In this document: in pieces, positions 27,509 through 36,941 of the stretch | Layout: each line of letters opens with the position of its first letter | Numbering within the stretch: position 1 is the stretch's first letter | Origin: CAZHDB01 sp964531225 | GTDB lineage: Archaea > Thermoproteota > Thermoprotei_A > Sulfolobales > Desulfurococcaceae | NCBI GenBank assembly: GCA_964531225.1 | Contig: CAZHDB010000001.1 | Location: 81,387 to 145,386 of the forward strand | Reading direction: 5' to 3' | DNA length: 64,000 nt | Position numbers and translations under genes: made by a program | Notes under the pieces: model-generated | What the model was told of the DNA's origin: nothing | Database searches by the model: none | What the model saw: the letters and a program-made list of their open reading frames with translations, nothing else

Positions 27509-29074
27509 ATGAGTGAAGAAATCTTTAGAAACGACAATGATGCCATTGAGTTGAATGAGGAAATTGCTAGCATTAGGGTTCGCTATTCTACTATTGTGAA
27601 TTATTTGAGCCAAATGTATCGTCTGATTATAGCCATAGGCTTTACAATAGTTGTGACGCGTAGACTTACTAGGGAAGAATATGGATTATTTACTACAATA
27701 AACAGTATAAACCTCATAATATTGAGTATTGCTTTTCTTTGGCAATTATGGGTAACAAGATATTATGCTAGAAGAAGATATGAGTATGTATCTACGGCTT
27801 TACTTTTAAATACATTATTTGCACCAGTAGCTTTCCTTATTGTCATAACAATTGGATTTTATTACTCTAATCTACTTGGATATGACTGGTTTATATTCAT
27901 AGTCGGTGCTTTATGGGTTGTGATCGAGGTTTTCAATAGATTTTATCGATATATTGTAATGGGTTCCAAGCCATTCATCTTTGGAAAGACTGAAATAGTA
28001 AGACATAGTTTTAGAATATCTTTTGCTTATATATTCGTTGCTTTGCTAGCATATAGAGTTTTGGGAGCCATTCTATCTGTCATAATAGCTTCGTTAGCTG
28101 CATTTATTACATATAGCTTCTTTATTGCAAGATATAAAATCCATATACCGCGATTAAAAATTGATAAGGAAAGAATAGTTACTTTAATTAAGAATTCATA
28201 TATTCCTTTGCAGATGAGTCTTTATAGAATGCTCTTACAATTTGAAAGACCGATACTCGTATTACTTACAGCATCGACTATAGCTGCTGCATATATGGGA
28301 GTTGCCTATATTCCCCGCAGTGTTATAATACAAAGTGGTAGAGCATTATCTTCAGGCCTTGTTTCTAAACTTCTCCGTAAACCCTCTAGGGAGGATATAG
28401 AAGATGTTCTGCGGATAACATTTATTGTCAATATAGGTATACTTTTCCTCTTAATAACTCTTAGTATACCTTTACTAAGTCTATTTAGAATAGAATATAT
28501 TGATGGAAGAATACTCTTTATCTTATTTACATTTGAATCTATATTTCTAATACTTTCAAACATATTCGGTGATATAGCTATGGCGATGGAAAGAAAAGAT
28601 CTATATGAAGCGGGCTTTGCACTTGCAGGGACACCATTGTTTAAAATACCGTTTTACCGCCTAGTGAGGGGTATATGTGCAATTGTAGCTGGTTCTATTG
28701 CATCAGCTCTAATGATCTATTATCTTGGATTAACTGACCCGGTTATTATAAGCATGCCTTATCCTACTACATGGCTTATAACTGCTATACCATTATTCAT
28801 ATATACGTATAAAGAAGCACGGAGACAAATAGAGTTTAAAATACCCTACAGAGAGTTAATTGCAGCAATAATTGCTGGTTCAGTAGCCTCGTTCTTCCTA
28901 TATTTAACTGGTTCAACAAACTATATTGTGAAGAGTTTCTGGCAGGACACTCCATATCTACTTACTTTACTAGCTATTACAGCTGTCATATACTTTGGAA
29001 TAGTATTACTATTGTCTAAATGGTCAAGAGACTTTATTAAAAAATCAATTATGCACTATCTAGGAAAGGCCTAG
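27509..29074 (+). CDS. Polysaccharide flippase (Wzx/MVF family)
   Basis: A 521-residue protein with about 12-14 transmembrane helices shows the polysaccharide-exporter pattern: RYSTIVNYLSQMYRLII at the start, a TRRLTREEYGLFTTI segment after helix 1, and paired helices throughout. It should flip a lipid-linked glycan across the membrane for assembly outside. The position between two related phosphatase-superfamily genes and beside three glycosyltransferases supports this. Confidence 0.85.
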   Translation: MSEEIFRNDNDAIELNEEIASIRVRYSTIVNYLSQMYRLIIAIGFTIVVTRRLTREEYGLFTTINSINLIILSIAFLWQLWVTRYYARRRYEYVSTALLLNTLFAPVAFLIVITIGFYYSNLLGYDWFIFIVGALWVVIEVFNRFYRYIVMGSKPFIFGKTEIVRHSFRISFAYIFVALLAYRVLGAILSVIIASLAAFITYSFFIARYKIHIPRLKIDKERIVTLIKNSYIPLQMSLYRMLLQFERPILVLLTASTIAAAYMGVAYIPRSVIIQSGRALSSGLVSKLLRKPSREDIEDVLRITFIVNIGILFLLITLSIPLLSLFRIEYIDGRILFILFTFESIFLILSNIFGDIAMAMERKDLYEAGFALAGTPLFKIPFYRLVRGICAIVAGSIASALMIYYLGLTDPVIISMPYPTTWLITAIPLFIYTYKEARRQIEFKIPYRELIAAIIAGSVASFFLYLTGSTNYIVKSFWQDTPYLLTLLAITAVIYFGIVLLLSKWSRDFIKKSIMHYLGKA

Positions 29075-29093
29075 AATAGCTATTCACCTTTAC

Positions 29094-29315
29094 TTACTCA
29101 ATATATCCTAGGGCTCTAAGCCTCTCCTTAACCTTTTCTTCTTCCTCTTCTGTAAAAACACTTTCAGTTGTTGTTTCCGCTGATACAAGTTGCTCTAATA
29201 CAAATAATATGAATTCATTAATGTCATCAAAACCAGCTTCTTTAGCCTTTTCTATGATCTCACCATGTAATTTCTTGGGAACCTCTATAGTTAACTTTAC
29301 TTTCTCCTCTGCCAC
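29094..29315 (-). CDS. Ribbon-helix-helix protein with acidic tail
   Basis: The 73-residue protein starts with a CopG-like strand-helix-helix (VKLTIEVPKKLHGEIIEKAKE) and ends in an acidic helix closing with RLRALGYIE. It resembles the 75-residue protein at 35216, which has the same fold and ends KLRKLGYI. Both probably bind DNA as dimers and may regulate the glycan/sulfate-activation cluster. No toxin partner is adjacent. The start is a GTG. Confidence 0.7.
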   Translation of the reverse strand: MAEEKVKLTIEVPKKLHGEIIEKAKEAGFDDINEFILFVLEQLVSAETTTESVFTEEEEEKVKERLRALGYIE

Positions 29316-29397
29316 TCAGCTCACCATTTATACTATGAGCAATAAGATAAACTTAAACATTGTTATCTAAGATAAAAATACAGAATGCAAAACGCGA

Positions 29398-30804
29398 TTA
29401 GAAGATTGAGGTCAGTTTAAGCCTAATCTCATACCTCTTTATATTTTTATTTAATCGCATAAGTTCACTAACAAGTTTTGAGGAAACATCAGGTTTTTTC
29501 ATATAAATATTGCACCTTTCCTTAGGATCCTTCTCTAAATCATATAGTTCATATTGATTTTTTGTTTCATTCTGTATGAGCTTATAGTTTCCGTACAATA
29601 TCCCTCTAATGATATCTCCATAAGTTCTTCTTGTTGGCGGAATTATAGTTTCCATATAGATAATATTTCTATGCACAAGTTTATCTCCCATCATCTGAAT
29701 AGGTTTCTTGATACCTAATAGCCATAATATATATGGAGAAAAGTCAAGCAACTGTACTCTATCATCAATATATCCCGTTCTAATATCATCTTTTAATAGG
29801 AATGCTATTCTAACTAGCTCCTCATACAGAGAATGTCCATGGCTAAAACCCCCATGTTCTAGGTGTTCGTCTCCGTGGTCGCTGAATATTGCTATTATTG
29901 TGTCATCGGGCATACCAGATTCCTCAAAAACCCTAAATAACTCTCTAAGCTGATCATCAATGTATAAAATTAATGCATCATACGCATCAGTAATTATTTT
30001 AATTATTTCATCCTCGTCAATCCAATGTATATTCTTGCATGATCTAATATACTTTAAGTACAGGTAATGGTTAGCAATTAAAGCATCGTATGCACTTATA
30101 TTTTTATTAAACACATTCAGATATTTTTGGTATGGATACTATGGTACATGTGTATCCATGTAATGTATCCATATCAATTTATTCTTCCAACTAAAATCAT
30201 TACTCATAATGTATTTTCTAACATAGTTATTAACTTCATCAGCTGTCATATATGGTCTATCAGCACCATACAGCCTATGATAGAATGAACGAATATATGC
30301 ATAAAGGGTATAGTTCTTAAACTTAAGTCTGTTTAGAAATGATTTAAATGGTTTAGCTAGAGATTTAAATAAAGACAGGGAATTTTTATGAGTTGTCTTA
30401 CTCGATATTGTTATTCCAGGAAGTAATTCAAATGGTTTTGTAAATTTAGTTGACAACCCAAGCCTATATTTTGATAAGTAAGGATTTGTATTGAAGGCTG
30501 TAGTTTCATAGCCATATTTATTGAGTATTTCGGGTAATGTGATACGATATTTTAAAACATATCTATGTCTGCCAGTATTTGGGTCTTTTGAGAGAAACAT
30601 TATCGGATAAGTAGATGTAAAACTAGCTATAAAACTGGTAATTGTATTTGGTCCATTAGAGTAAGCTCTTTTATAAATGCCAAACTTATTAACTAAAGAT
30701 CTAAGGAATGGTGTTGTATCTCTATCATAGCCGTATAAGCTCATATGATCAGGTCTTAATGAGTCGATAGTTATGATTACAATGTTTCTCAGTAATTCAA
30801 TCAC
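29398..30804 (-). pseudogene. Alkaline-phosphatase-superfamily paralogue interrupted by an in-frame TAG
   Basis: One reading frame runs from 30804 to 29398 and is broken only by a TAG at 30139-30141. The upstream part has IITIDSLRPDH and ends HYMDTHVP. After the stop the frame continues YPYQKYLNVFNK and later IIAIFSDHGDEHLEHGGFSHG. Aligned with the intact paralogue at 25887-27293, the TAG replaces a tyrosine codon. All other positions look intact and the nucleophile region (GPNTITSF) matches the paralogue. It is either a recent nonsense mutation, readthrough or a sequencing error. Confidence 0.85.
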
Positions 30805-30839
30805 CTAGCTAATACTATTCAGTTTTAACACGAGATGTA

Positions 30840-32201
30840 TCATTTATATCGATTTCTAAAAATTAATTGTTGAGATAATCCTATTCTTTTCCTGATCCTC
30901 TTTAAAGCTTTTCTGACAGTTGCTTCATTGCAGTAAGGAAATAACATTTCTATAGAACCATTGTTTACATTATAGACGATCTTACAATTATTAAAGCAAA
31001 CGGCTATTCTATGCTTTTTCATAGACATATATGCTTTCTTAAGCTTATCCTCATTTACATTTTTAAGAATGTTCTTTATTTCTTGGGTAACGTAGTTCAT
31101 TCCAAATACCTCGGCCATAGGAAGATCGTCTTTGAGAAGTGTGATGTCAACTATTTTATTTTCTACATAGTTTTTGATAAATCTTTTAATTTTAGCTAAT
31201 GAAAGAAGTGCCTCATGATTGTAAGGTTCTCTAATTTTTGCATTGTTAGGAGGCTTTATATATAATGGTACTTTGATTAGCTCATCATATAAGAACATTC
31301 CATGTCCAAGCCTATCATGTTCTCCTAGTAATTGTCCATGGTCGCTCGTAATAATTATAAGTGAATTATTGAACACCTCTAAATCTTTAAGAATATCTAA
31401 AGACTCATTTACCTTTGTTAATAAATACCTTACTTCATCTTCATATTTTTTCTTCCAAAAACGGTAGTAATCATCATGCTTTCTTCCTAGTACAACATTT
31501 TCTAGAACCTGTTTTGTAAATGAATTATCTTTAGTATATGGTTCATGTGCTTCCATGTAGTTAATAAATAAAAAGAATTTTTTACCAAAATTTATCCTCT
31601 TAAGTAAATCATTAATTTTTGAGGCACCTTTGTCCAGAGGCCATTTCCTCCTCTTCATATCTATATCTTTTATGATGGGAAGGTTTATGGTTTTTCTATA
31701 AATATAATTAATGATTATTTTGGACAGTAATCCCAATTTATGTCTTTTTATTAAATTGGCCATTCTTTTCATTCTTGATAGTCCGCGAAGATGAGATATA
31801 ATGTACTTTTCATTTTCTGATAATTCAATTATAGGTCTATTTATATTGGTTGTATCATAGAAGGCATCGATAGATCTATACCCAAACGAGGGACTTATGT
31901 ATGGATTTGATGATAGAAATATGGTCCTATAACCTTTCTTAACTAAGTAATCATGTAACATAAACTTTGTCAATCTACGGGGAATTACAAAGTCAGCAAG
32001 ACTATCGTTTTTTGGGTAGACACCATGAAAGCTTGGATAAAGACCACTGAATATAGATACGTGGGCGGGCACGGTCCAAGGAGACGTTGTTAGTGCTATA
32101 TGTTCTATAAAGCCTAATTTTTTAAGCCATGGGCTAAAGTATCTTCTGGCAAAGTCGAGCCTGAGGGTGTCTAGTACTATTAATATAATTCCATCACTCA
32201 T
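30840..32201 (-). CDS. Alkaline-phosphatase-superfamily enzyme with Thr nucleophile
   Basis: The fold is marked by IILIVLDTLRLDF, the nucleophile segment SPWTVPAHVSIFSGLYP, and LIIITSDHGQLLGEHDRLGHG. WTVPAH stands where sulfatases have CxPSR, so threonine replaces the formylglycine cysteine and histidine the arginine. This suggests phosphodiesterase or phosphotransferase activity on a surface glycan or lipid. It follows the interrupted paralogue by 35 bp in the same direction. Confidence 0.8.
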   Translation of the reverse strand: MSDGIILIVLDTLRLDFARRYFSPWLKKLGFIEHIALTTSPWTVPAHVSIFSGLYPSFHGVYPKNDSLADFVIPRRLTKFMLHDYLVKKGYRTIFLSSNPYISPSFGYRSIDAFYDTTNINRPIIELSENEKYIISHLRGLSRMKRMANLIKRHKLGLLSKIIINYIYRKTINLPIIKDIDMKRRKWPLDKGASKINDLLKRINFGKKFFLFINYMEAHEPYTKDNSFTKQVLENVVLGRKHDDYYRFWKKKYEDEVRYLLTKVNESLDILKDLEVFNNSLIIITSDHGQLLGEHDRLGHGMFLYDELIKVPLYIKPPNNAKIREPYNHEALLSLAKIKRFIKNYVENKIVDITLLKDDLPMAEVFGMNYVTQEIKNILKNVNEDKLKKAYMSMKKHRIAVCFNNCKIVYNVNNGSIEMLFPYCNEATVRKALKRIRKRIGLSQQLIFRNRYK

Positions 32202-32338
32202 GTCTTTGTATACCTACTACTGGCTAAATTGTTTTATATTAAATAAAATTATTGCTAAAAGATCTAATCAAGGCTCTCAATATTTTTATCTCAATAGAAA
32301 CATAAAACTATTAGTTAACACACTATTAGGTGAAAATA

Positions 32339-33808
32339 GTGAAGTATAGAAAAGATAAAGTCGCCATAATAGGGCTTGATGGAGCATCTTATTCTTTTAT
32401 AGATATTCTTATTAAAAGATCTATTGCGACAAGTATGAAGGCTTTACTAAATAAAGGCAACACGATTATAAAGATATTAAAATCAATTTTACCTCCTTAC
32501 ACTCCTCCGGCCTGGACATCTATTGCTTCCGGTGTTAATCCTGGCAAGCATGGTGTATATGATTTCCATATTGTAGAGAAAAGTGATAAAGGATTTATTA
32601 CAAGGATAGCGACAACATTTGATGTAAGATATCCCAGGCTCCATAACATGTTGTCAATGCATAAGCTAAGAAGCATAATATATAATTTACCCTTAACGTA
32701 TCCACCTTGGTACTTAAATGATAGATATAGTATCATAATAAATGACTGGATGACTCCTGAAATAAGAATGCATCCTCGGGTACTAGAGAGAAAATATATT
32801 GATTACTTTAACAAGGGGTTGAAGGCACTCGATCTAAAGGGAAGTAAAGAAGAATCCTTCGAATATATGCTTGAAAGATTGGAATGCAGTACAACTGGCC
32901 TATTGGAGTTAATGGAGAAATATGATTGGAATTTATTATTTACTGTATTTTCCGAAGTAGATTGGTCACTTCATGGTAACATACATATTATAAATGGGGA
33001 CTTCATAGGCAGATCTAGAGAAGTGTTTAAGAAGATTGATTGGTTTATAGGAAAGGTTATGGAATTTACCGACAACATAATAATTGTAAGCGATCATGGG
33101 TTCACATTATGTGATTACATCATAAATATTCCATTTATTCTTAAAAACCATGGCCTTATAATGGAGAAATTATTTACTGAAACATTATCTCTAAATATAT
33201 TAGGAAAAAAGATCGATATTCCATCGAGTTTAATAAGATTTACGAGGAAACATAAGAGAATAAAAACATTTGCTAGAAAACTTCTCTTTAAACTAGGTGG
33301 AAAGGCAGGTAAAGAAAGAAGAAGAGAAATACCATATAAGATAACTAAAGCATTAGTTCCGGATGCTGGTATCATATATGTAGCGCCAGGATATAAAGAA
33401 AAAATCAAGGAACTTATCTCAAGAGATCCATATATTCTTCGTGTTTATGAGCCTAGCGAAATATATAATGGCCCCTACATAGACCACGCGCCAGATCTTA
33501 TTCTTGAGCCTAAACTTGATTATTGCCTTGGCATTTCTACTCGATGCTATAAAGTAGAAAAAGTCACTTCACATCATAGAGACGGCGTATTTATAGGACA
33601 TTTTGCGGATGAAGAACTTCTAATGGTTCTGGGGAAAATGAATATGCTTAAACTATGGGATATCGTTCCAATTGTACTTAAGATCCTCGGACTCCCGTTA
33701 CCAAATGATACGGATAGTCAATTACTTAAATTATTGAGTACAAAGACAATGAATTATAGCGGTAGGTATAGGTTAATTAAAAGAATCCAGAGTATTAAAA
33801 GTGTATAG
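32339..33808 (+). CDS. Type I phosphodiesterase/nucleotide pyrophosphatase family protein
   Basis: The N-terminus KVAIIGLDGASYS carries the first metal-binding Asp. The segment LPPYTPPAWTSIASGVNPGK matches the nucleophile Thr and flanking pattern of type I phosphodiesterases, with KHGVYDF after it. VSDHGF supplies further metal ligands. I favour the GTG at 32339, which lies six bases after GGTG; a GTG at 32330 is in frame. Similar archaeal genes sit in N-glycan and surface-polymer clusters, though their substrates are unproven. Confidence 0.8.
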   Translation: MKYRKDKVAIIGLDGASYSFIDILIKRSIATSMKALLNKGNTIIKILKSILPPYTPPAWTSIASGVNPGKHGVYDFHIVEKSDKGFITRIATTFDVRYPRLHNMLSMHKLRSIIYNLPLTYPPWYLNDRYSIIINDWMTPEIRMHPRVLERKYIDYFNKGLKALDLKGSKEESFEYMLERLECSTTGLLELMEKYDWNLLFTVFSEVDWSLHGNIHIINGDFIGRSREVFKKIDWFIGKVMEFTDNIIIVSDHGFTLCDYIINIPFILKNHGLIMEKLFTETLSLNILGKKIDIPSSLIRFTRKHKRIKTFARKLLFKLGGKAGKERRREIPYKITKALVPDAGIIYVAPGYKEKIKELISRDPYILRVYEPSEIYNGPYIDHAPDLILEPKLDYCLGISTRCYKVEKVTSHHRDGVFIGHFADEELLMVLGKMNMLKLWDIVPIVLKILGLPLPNDTDSQLLKLLSTKTMNYSGRYRLIKRIQSIKSV

Positions 33809-34966
33809 TCATTTAACAAAGGGATCTTTAGAGCTGATTATTACTTCTGCTACTTCTCTCCTCATCATATATTCTGGCGGTATTTGTCCTTCCCTGATCA
33901 TCTTACGTAATTTTGTACCACTTATTCGTATACGATACTTGTCTTCATGAGGACAGATTTTCTCGTTAACCATACCCCCGCATTTCCTGCAATAGAATGC
34001 CTCTCTTATGAATAATGGTATGATGCCTAGATCTGGGAATTCATTAAATATTTCCCATGCCTCGTATGGTCCATAATAGTTTCCTACCCCTGCATGGTCG
34101 CGGCCTACTATGAAGTGTGTACATCCAAAGTTCTTACGTACAATAGCGTGGTGTATAGCCTCTCTTGGACCAGCGTACCTCATGTTCATAAGGAGTCCAG
34201 CAAGTACAACAACATCCTTTGGATAATAATGTTTTATCAAAGCCTCATAGGCAGCAAAGATCACTTCATCCCTATAATCGCCAGGCTTCTTCCAGCCTAT
34301 AAGGGGATGTATTAATAGGCCATCAGTAAATGTTAGAGCCGCCTTCTGTACATACTCGTGTCCACGGTGAGGTACATTTCTTGTCTGGAAAGCAACAATT
34401 GTTCTCCACTTCTTCTCCATAAATAAGACCCTAGTCTCTATAGGCCATAATATCCTATGTTTCAATGGATGATCGATCTCATTGAGCAAGTCTATAGGTC
34501 CACCAATCAATAACTCCTTCATCCAATAGGTCTTGGCAACACCCGGATGTCCTTGATCAGTTGTCTTATATACTTGCCTAGCAAATTCCTTCTTATCCCA
34601 TCCATAGATCTCTTCTACTCTCATAATAGCTATAGGTATATCATTATAGTATAATGCAAGATCATCTCCTTCCTTAACATCACTAATCTCTATAGGATCA
34701 GCATCTAATATTATTGGTATAGTCCATGGTATGTCATTGGAAAGCCTCATATCATAGAGTACATGTAGATAGTCTTCCTGTAATAAGAAGCCCTCCAAGG
34801 GACTAAATGCTCCATGGGCAATATCCATAAGATCAATTACTCTTTCGTAACTAATCTGTATTTTAGGTAACTCCTTAACTTCACTAAGTAAAAATTCTCT
34901 TCTCTTCCCAGAAACTATACGATTAATTAATTTTCCACCATGAGGTTTAGAAACCATATTTCTCAC
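33809..34966 (-). CDS. sat: ATP sulfurylase (sulfate adenylyltransferase)
   Basis: Sat makes APS from ATP and sulfate. The 385-residue length and the motifs fit the archaeal/bacterial monofunctional type: the nucleotide-binding QTRNVPHRGHE, GWKKPGDYRDEV and FIVGRDHAGVGNYYG. The C-terminus has a zinc-binding cluster (YCRKCGG, then KICPHEDK). It overlaps the DUF2061 gene by 4 bp. With APS kinase at 36942 it can make PAPS; no sulfate-reduction genes are in the window. Confidence 0.95.
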   Translation of the reverse strand: MRNMVSKPHGGKLINRIVSGKRREFLLSEVKELPKIQISYERVIDLMDIAHGAFSPLEGFLLQEDYLHVLYDMRLSNDIPWTIPIILDADPIEISDVKEGDDLALYYNDIPIAIMRVEEIYGWDKKEFARQVYKTTDQGHPGVAKTYWMKELLIGGPIDLLNEIDHPLKHRILWPIETRVLFMEKKWRTIVAFQTRNVPHRGHEYVQKAALTFTDGLLIHPLIGWKKPGDYRDEVIFAAYEALIKHYYPKDVVVLAGLLMNMRYAGPREAIHHAIVRKNFGCTHFIVGRDHAGVGNYYGPYEAWEIFNEFPDLGIIPLFIREAFYCRKCGGMVNEKICPHEDKYRIRISGTKLRKMIREGQIPPEYMMRREVAEVIISSKDPFVK

Positions 34967-35190
34967 CTCATATTTTCATGTCTATATCCATGGGGAATAA
35001 GGCTCCATAGACGTTCAAATAGATAATATGCAGGTATTTTTACAAGAAATTCTAGAATACTAAATTTAAAAGCTAATAGAAAATCTCTAGTTAAAATATA
35101 TGCTATGATTGGAGTAACAACAAAACTTTGATAAGCACGGTAAGTAATAGCCTTTATAAACGATCTCTTGCTAGTCTCATGAAATCTCAT
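34963..35190 (-). CDS. DUF2061 small membrane protein
   Basis: The 75-residue protein fits DUF2061: SFIKAITYRAYQSFVVTP, a hydrophobic centre and a C-terminal YYLFERLWSLIPHGYR. The family is repeatedly found next to sulfate-activation genes (cysC, sat). Two hydrophobic segments suggest a membrane protein. Its stop overlaps the sat start by 4 bp, so the two are translationally coupled. The molecular function is unknown. Confidence 0.85.
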   Translation of the reverse strand: MRFHETSKRSFIKAITYRAYQSFVVTPIIAYILTRDFLLAFKFSILEFLVKIPAYYLFERLWSLIPHGYRHENMR

Positions 35191-35215
35191 AATCTACACC
35201 TTATTCCTAAGACAA

Positions 35216-35443
35216 TTATATATAGCCTAGCTTCCTTAGCTTCTCAATAATCCTCCTCTTATCCTCTTCAGAAAACGGCTCCTCATACTTCGCTTCTTCA
35301 TGAGCAGCTACAACTTCTCGAAGAACATAAGTGACATATTGTGACACGCTAGTAAAGCCTGTATCCTCTATAAGCCTCTTAATACGATTATAGAGAGTAA
35401 TAGGTATAGAGACAGTAGTATATTTTCCTCTACGTTCCTCCAC
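35216..35443 (-). CDS. Ribbon-helix-helix regulator heading the sat operon
   Basis: A 75-residue CopG-like protein (YTTVSIPITLYNRIKRLIED) with an acidic C-terminal helix ending KLRKLGYI. It lies 25 bp upstream of DUF2061-sat in the same direction, so it probably regulates that operon. A perfect 18-bp palindrome begins 24 bp before its start codon. It is paralogous to the protein at 29094. Confidence 0.78.
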   Translation of the reverse strand: MEERRGKYTTVSIPITLYNRIKRLIEDTGFTSVSQYVTYVLREVVAAHEEAKYEEPFSEEDKRRIIEKLRKLGYI

Positions 35444-35466
35444 TTAAAACCCCTCAGAGAAATAAT

Positions 35467-35484
35467 TTAATTATATATAATTAA
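35467..35484. promoter_or_regulatory. 18-bp palindrome upstream of the RHH/sat operon
   Basis: TTAATTATATATAATTAA is a perfect palindrome 24 bp before the start codon of the ribbon-helix-helix gene. It includes TATA-like sequence. It could be an autoregulatory operator overlapping the promoter. In DNA this AT-rich, chance palindromes are a concern. Confidence 0.45.
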
Positions 35485-35577
35485 TAAATTTTCCTATATT
35501 AGTTATAAAATATTTATTTCCCATCATAGCAAATAATCCTTAAAAAGCAGGATCAACAAGAATGTAACGATCACGAT

Positions 35578-36783
35578 TTAGGACATTTTAGCCAATGATC
35601 TAACTTCATTCAGTACCTTATTAACATCCCATACTTCAAGTGTTGTTTCAGGGACTATTGTTTGATCGGGTACTATGAGGATTTTCCTTGCTTCGGGGAA
35701 TCTCATTAGCTTCTCTTCAATTTTCATAATCTCTGCTCTCGTTAACTTGTTTTTCCACTTTACCTCAGCAACTACCTTTACTCTTTTAAACTCTATCAAG
35801 GTAACATCTATATCGGGATCAAAGATCTTGACAGGTTTGAGACCCATTAACTCAGCTAATAAGTGTTCAAAGAATCTCTCAATAAGGATTGGTATATAGT
35901 TTCTTATGATCCTCTCTAGATAATCCCATGTAAGCTGTAAATCGAAGAACCCATATCTGGAGTCTAGGTAGTAGATGATCTCCGTTAGAGGTGATACATG
36001 TCTATAAATACTCCTCCTTCTCTTGCCCCATACCTCTATTTTCTCTAATAACCCTACTTTTATCATGGTATCTATATATTTAGTTATATGTGAAGTACTA
36101 GCATTGGGAATTAAATTCCTAGAATATAGATACGATGCTATTTCCGTCAACCTATTTTTACCAGCTGCAATAGCTTCAAGTATTGCATTATATCTCCGTG
36201 TATATACTTGATCCTCTTCATCAAGGATCTCTCCAACAAGAGATCTTGCAAACTCTCTGCCAGATAAAATAATATCTTTCAATGTCTTTCCAATAAGGAC
36301 TGGTTCCTGATAAAATACTAGATGCTCGACCAAATTCTTATTATCTATGCTCCACTCATGGTTTAATAACTCTATAGGGGAAATTAACCCAACTCTTCTA
36401 ATTGAGAATAAGCCTTTAAGTGGTGCCTCCGGCCCTTCTACAAACTTTTTATAGTAATGCAATGTGGATGTTATGAGTACAAGGTTTTCACTACATACAC
36501 CTGCCTGGAGTGCATCGAATAGTCTTGGCTCTGCACGATGGAATTCATCAAGGATGATATTGTCTTGAGCCCTACATATTCTGAGGAAAAACTTTGTGTC
36601 AAACTCTTGGTCCTCAAATGGATCGTATATGGTGCCTCCTTTTCTAACAATAAAGTATAGATAGTTTGGTAGAATATGTCTTGTATAAAATGTTTTTCCA
36701 GTTTTTCTCCTACCGTATAACATTCTTCTTCCGTTTTGGAGAAGGAATCCTTTTAGCCAAGGACGCTCTACTATGATACTCAT
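35578..36783 (-). CDS. Archaeal AAA ATPase with winged helix and DUF234 nuclease-like domain
   Basis: The protein begins with an AAA ATPase (Walker A YGRRKTGKTFY; Walker B NIILDEFHRAEP). A winged-helix region follows near residues 205-270 (NRLTEIASYLYSRN). The C-terminal DUF234 domain has a PD-(D/E)XK-like core (DIDVTLIEFKRVKVVAEVKWK). This family is expanded in archaea, often near mobile or stress genes, with unclear function. Its start codon lies inside a 14-bp direct-repeat array. It stands alone and is divergent from cysC. Confidence 0.8.
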   Translation of the reverse strand: MSIIVERPWLKGFLLQNGRRMLYGRRKTGKTFYTRHILPNYLYFIVRKGGTIYDPFEDQEFDTKFFLRICRAQDNIILDEFHRAEPRLFDALQAGVCSENLVLITSTLHYYKKFVEGPEAPLKGLFSIRRVGLISPIELLNHEWSIDNKNLVEHLVFYQEPVLIGKTLKDIILSGREFARSLVGEILDEEDQVYTRRYNAILEAIAAGKNRLTEIASYLYSRNLIPNASTSHITKYIDTMIKVGLLEKIEVWGKRRRSIYRHVSPLTEIIYYLDSRYGFFDLQLTWDYLERIIRNYIPILIERFFEHLLAELMGLKPVKIFDPDIDVTLIEFKRVKVVAEVKWKNKLTRAEIMKIEEKLMRFPEARKILIVPDQTIVPETTLEVWDVNKVLNEVRSLAKMS

Positions 36784-36821
36784 AGTATGATACCTCTATT
36801 ATGATACTATTAGTATGCTAT
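36772..36821. repeat. 14-bp iteron array across the ATPase start codon
   Basis: TATGATAC recurs at 36772-36779, 36786-36793 and 36800-36807 with an exact 14-bp period. A degenerate fourth unit (TATGCTAT) begins at 36814. The first unit lies inside the coding start and the rest cover the promoter side. The spacing resembles an operator array or an expanded short tandem repeat. Confidence 0.75.
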
Positions 36822-36941
36822 TTTTTATGTTTATCTGTGTTGTTTTTAACCTCAAATGTCATGGCACTTTAAGGTAGCTTTTATTAGTAAGTTGAAGAGT
36901 TATCCTAACTGTGAATTCAAGTAAATGGAGGATTGATTGGT

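Noticed and set aside
30139..30141. TAG decoded as pyrrolysine
   Set aside because: No pyl genes are visible, this lineage is not known to use pyrrolysine, and the aligned residue is tyrosine, one base from TAG.
25887..32201. Calling the three sulfatase-fold genes true sulfatases
   Set aside because: None has the CxPxR or SxPxR motif required for the formylglycine nucleophile.
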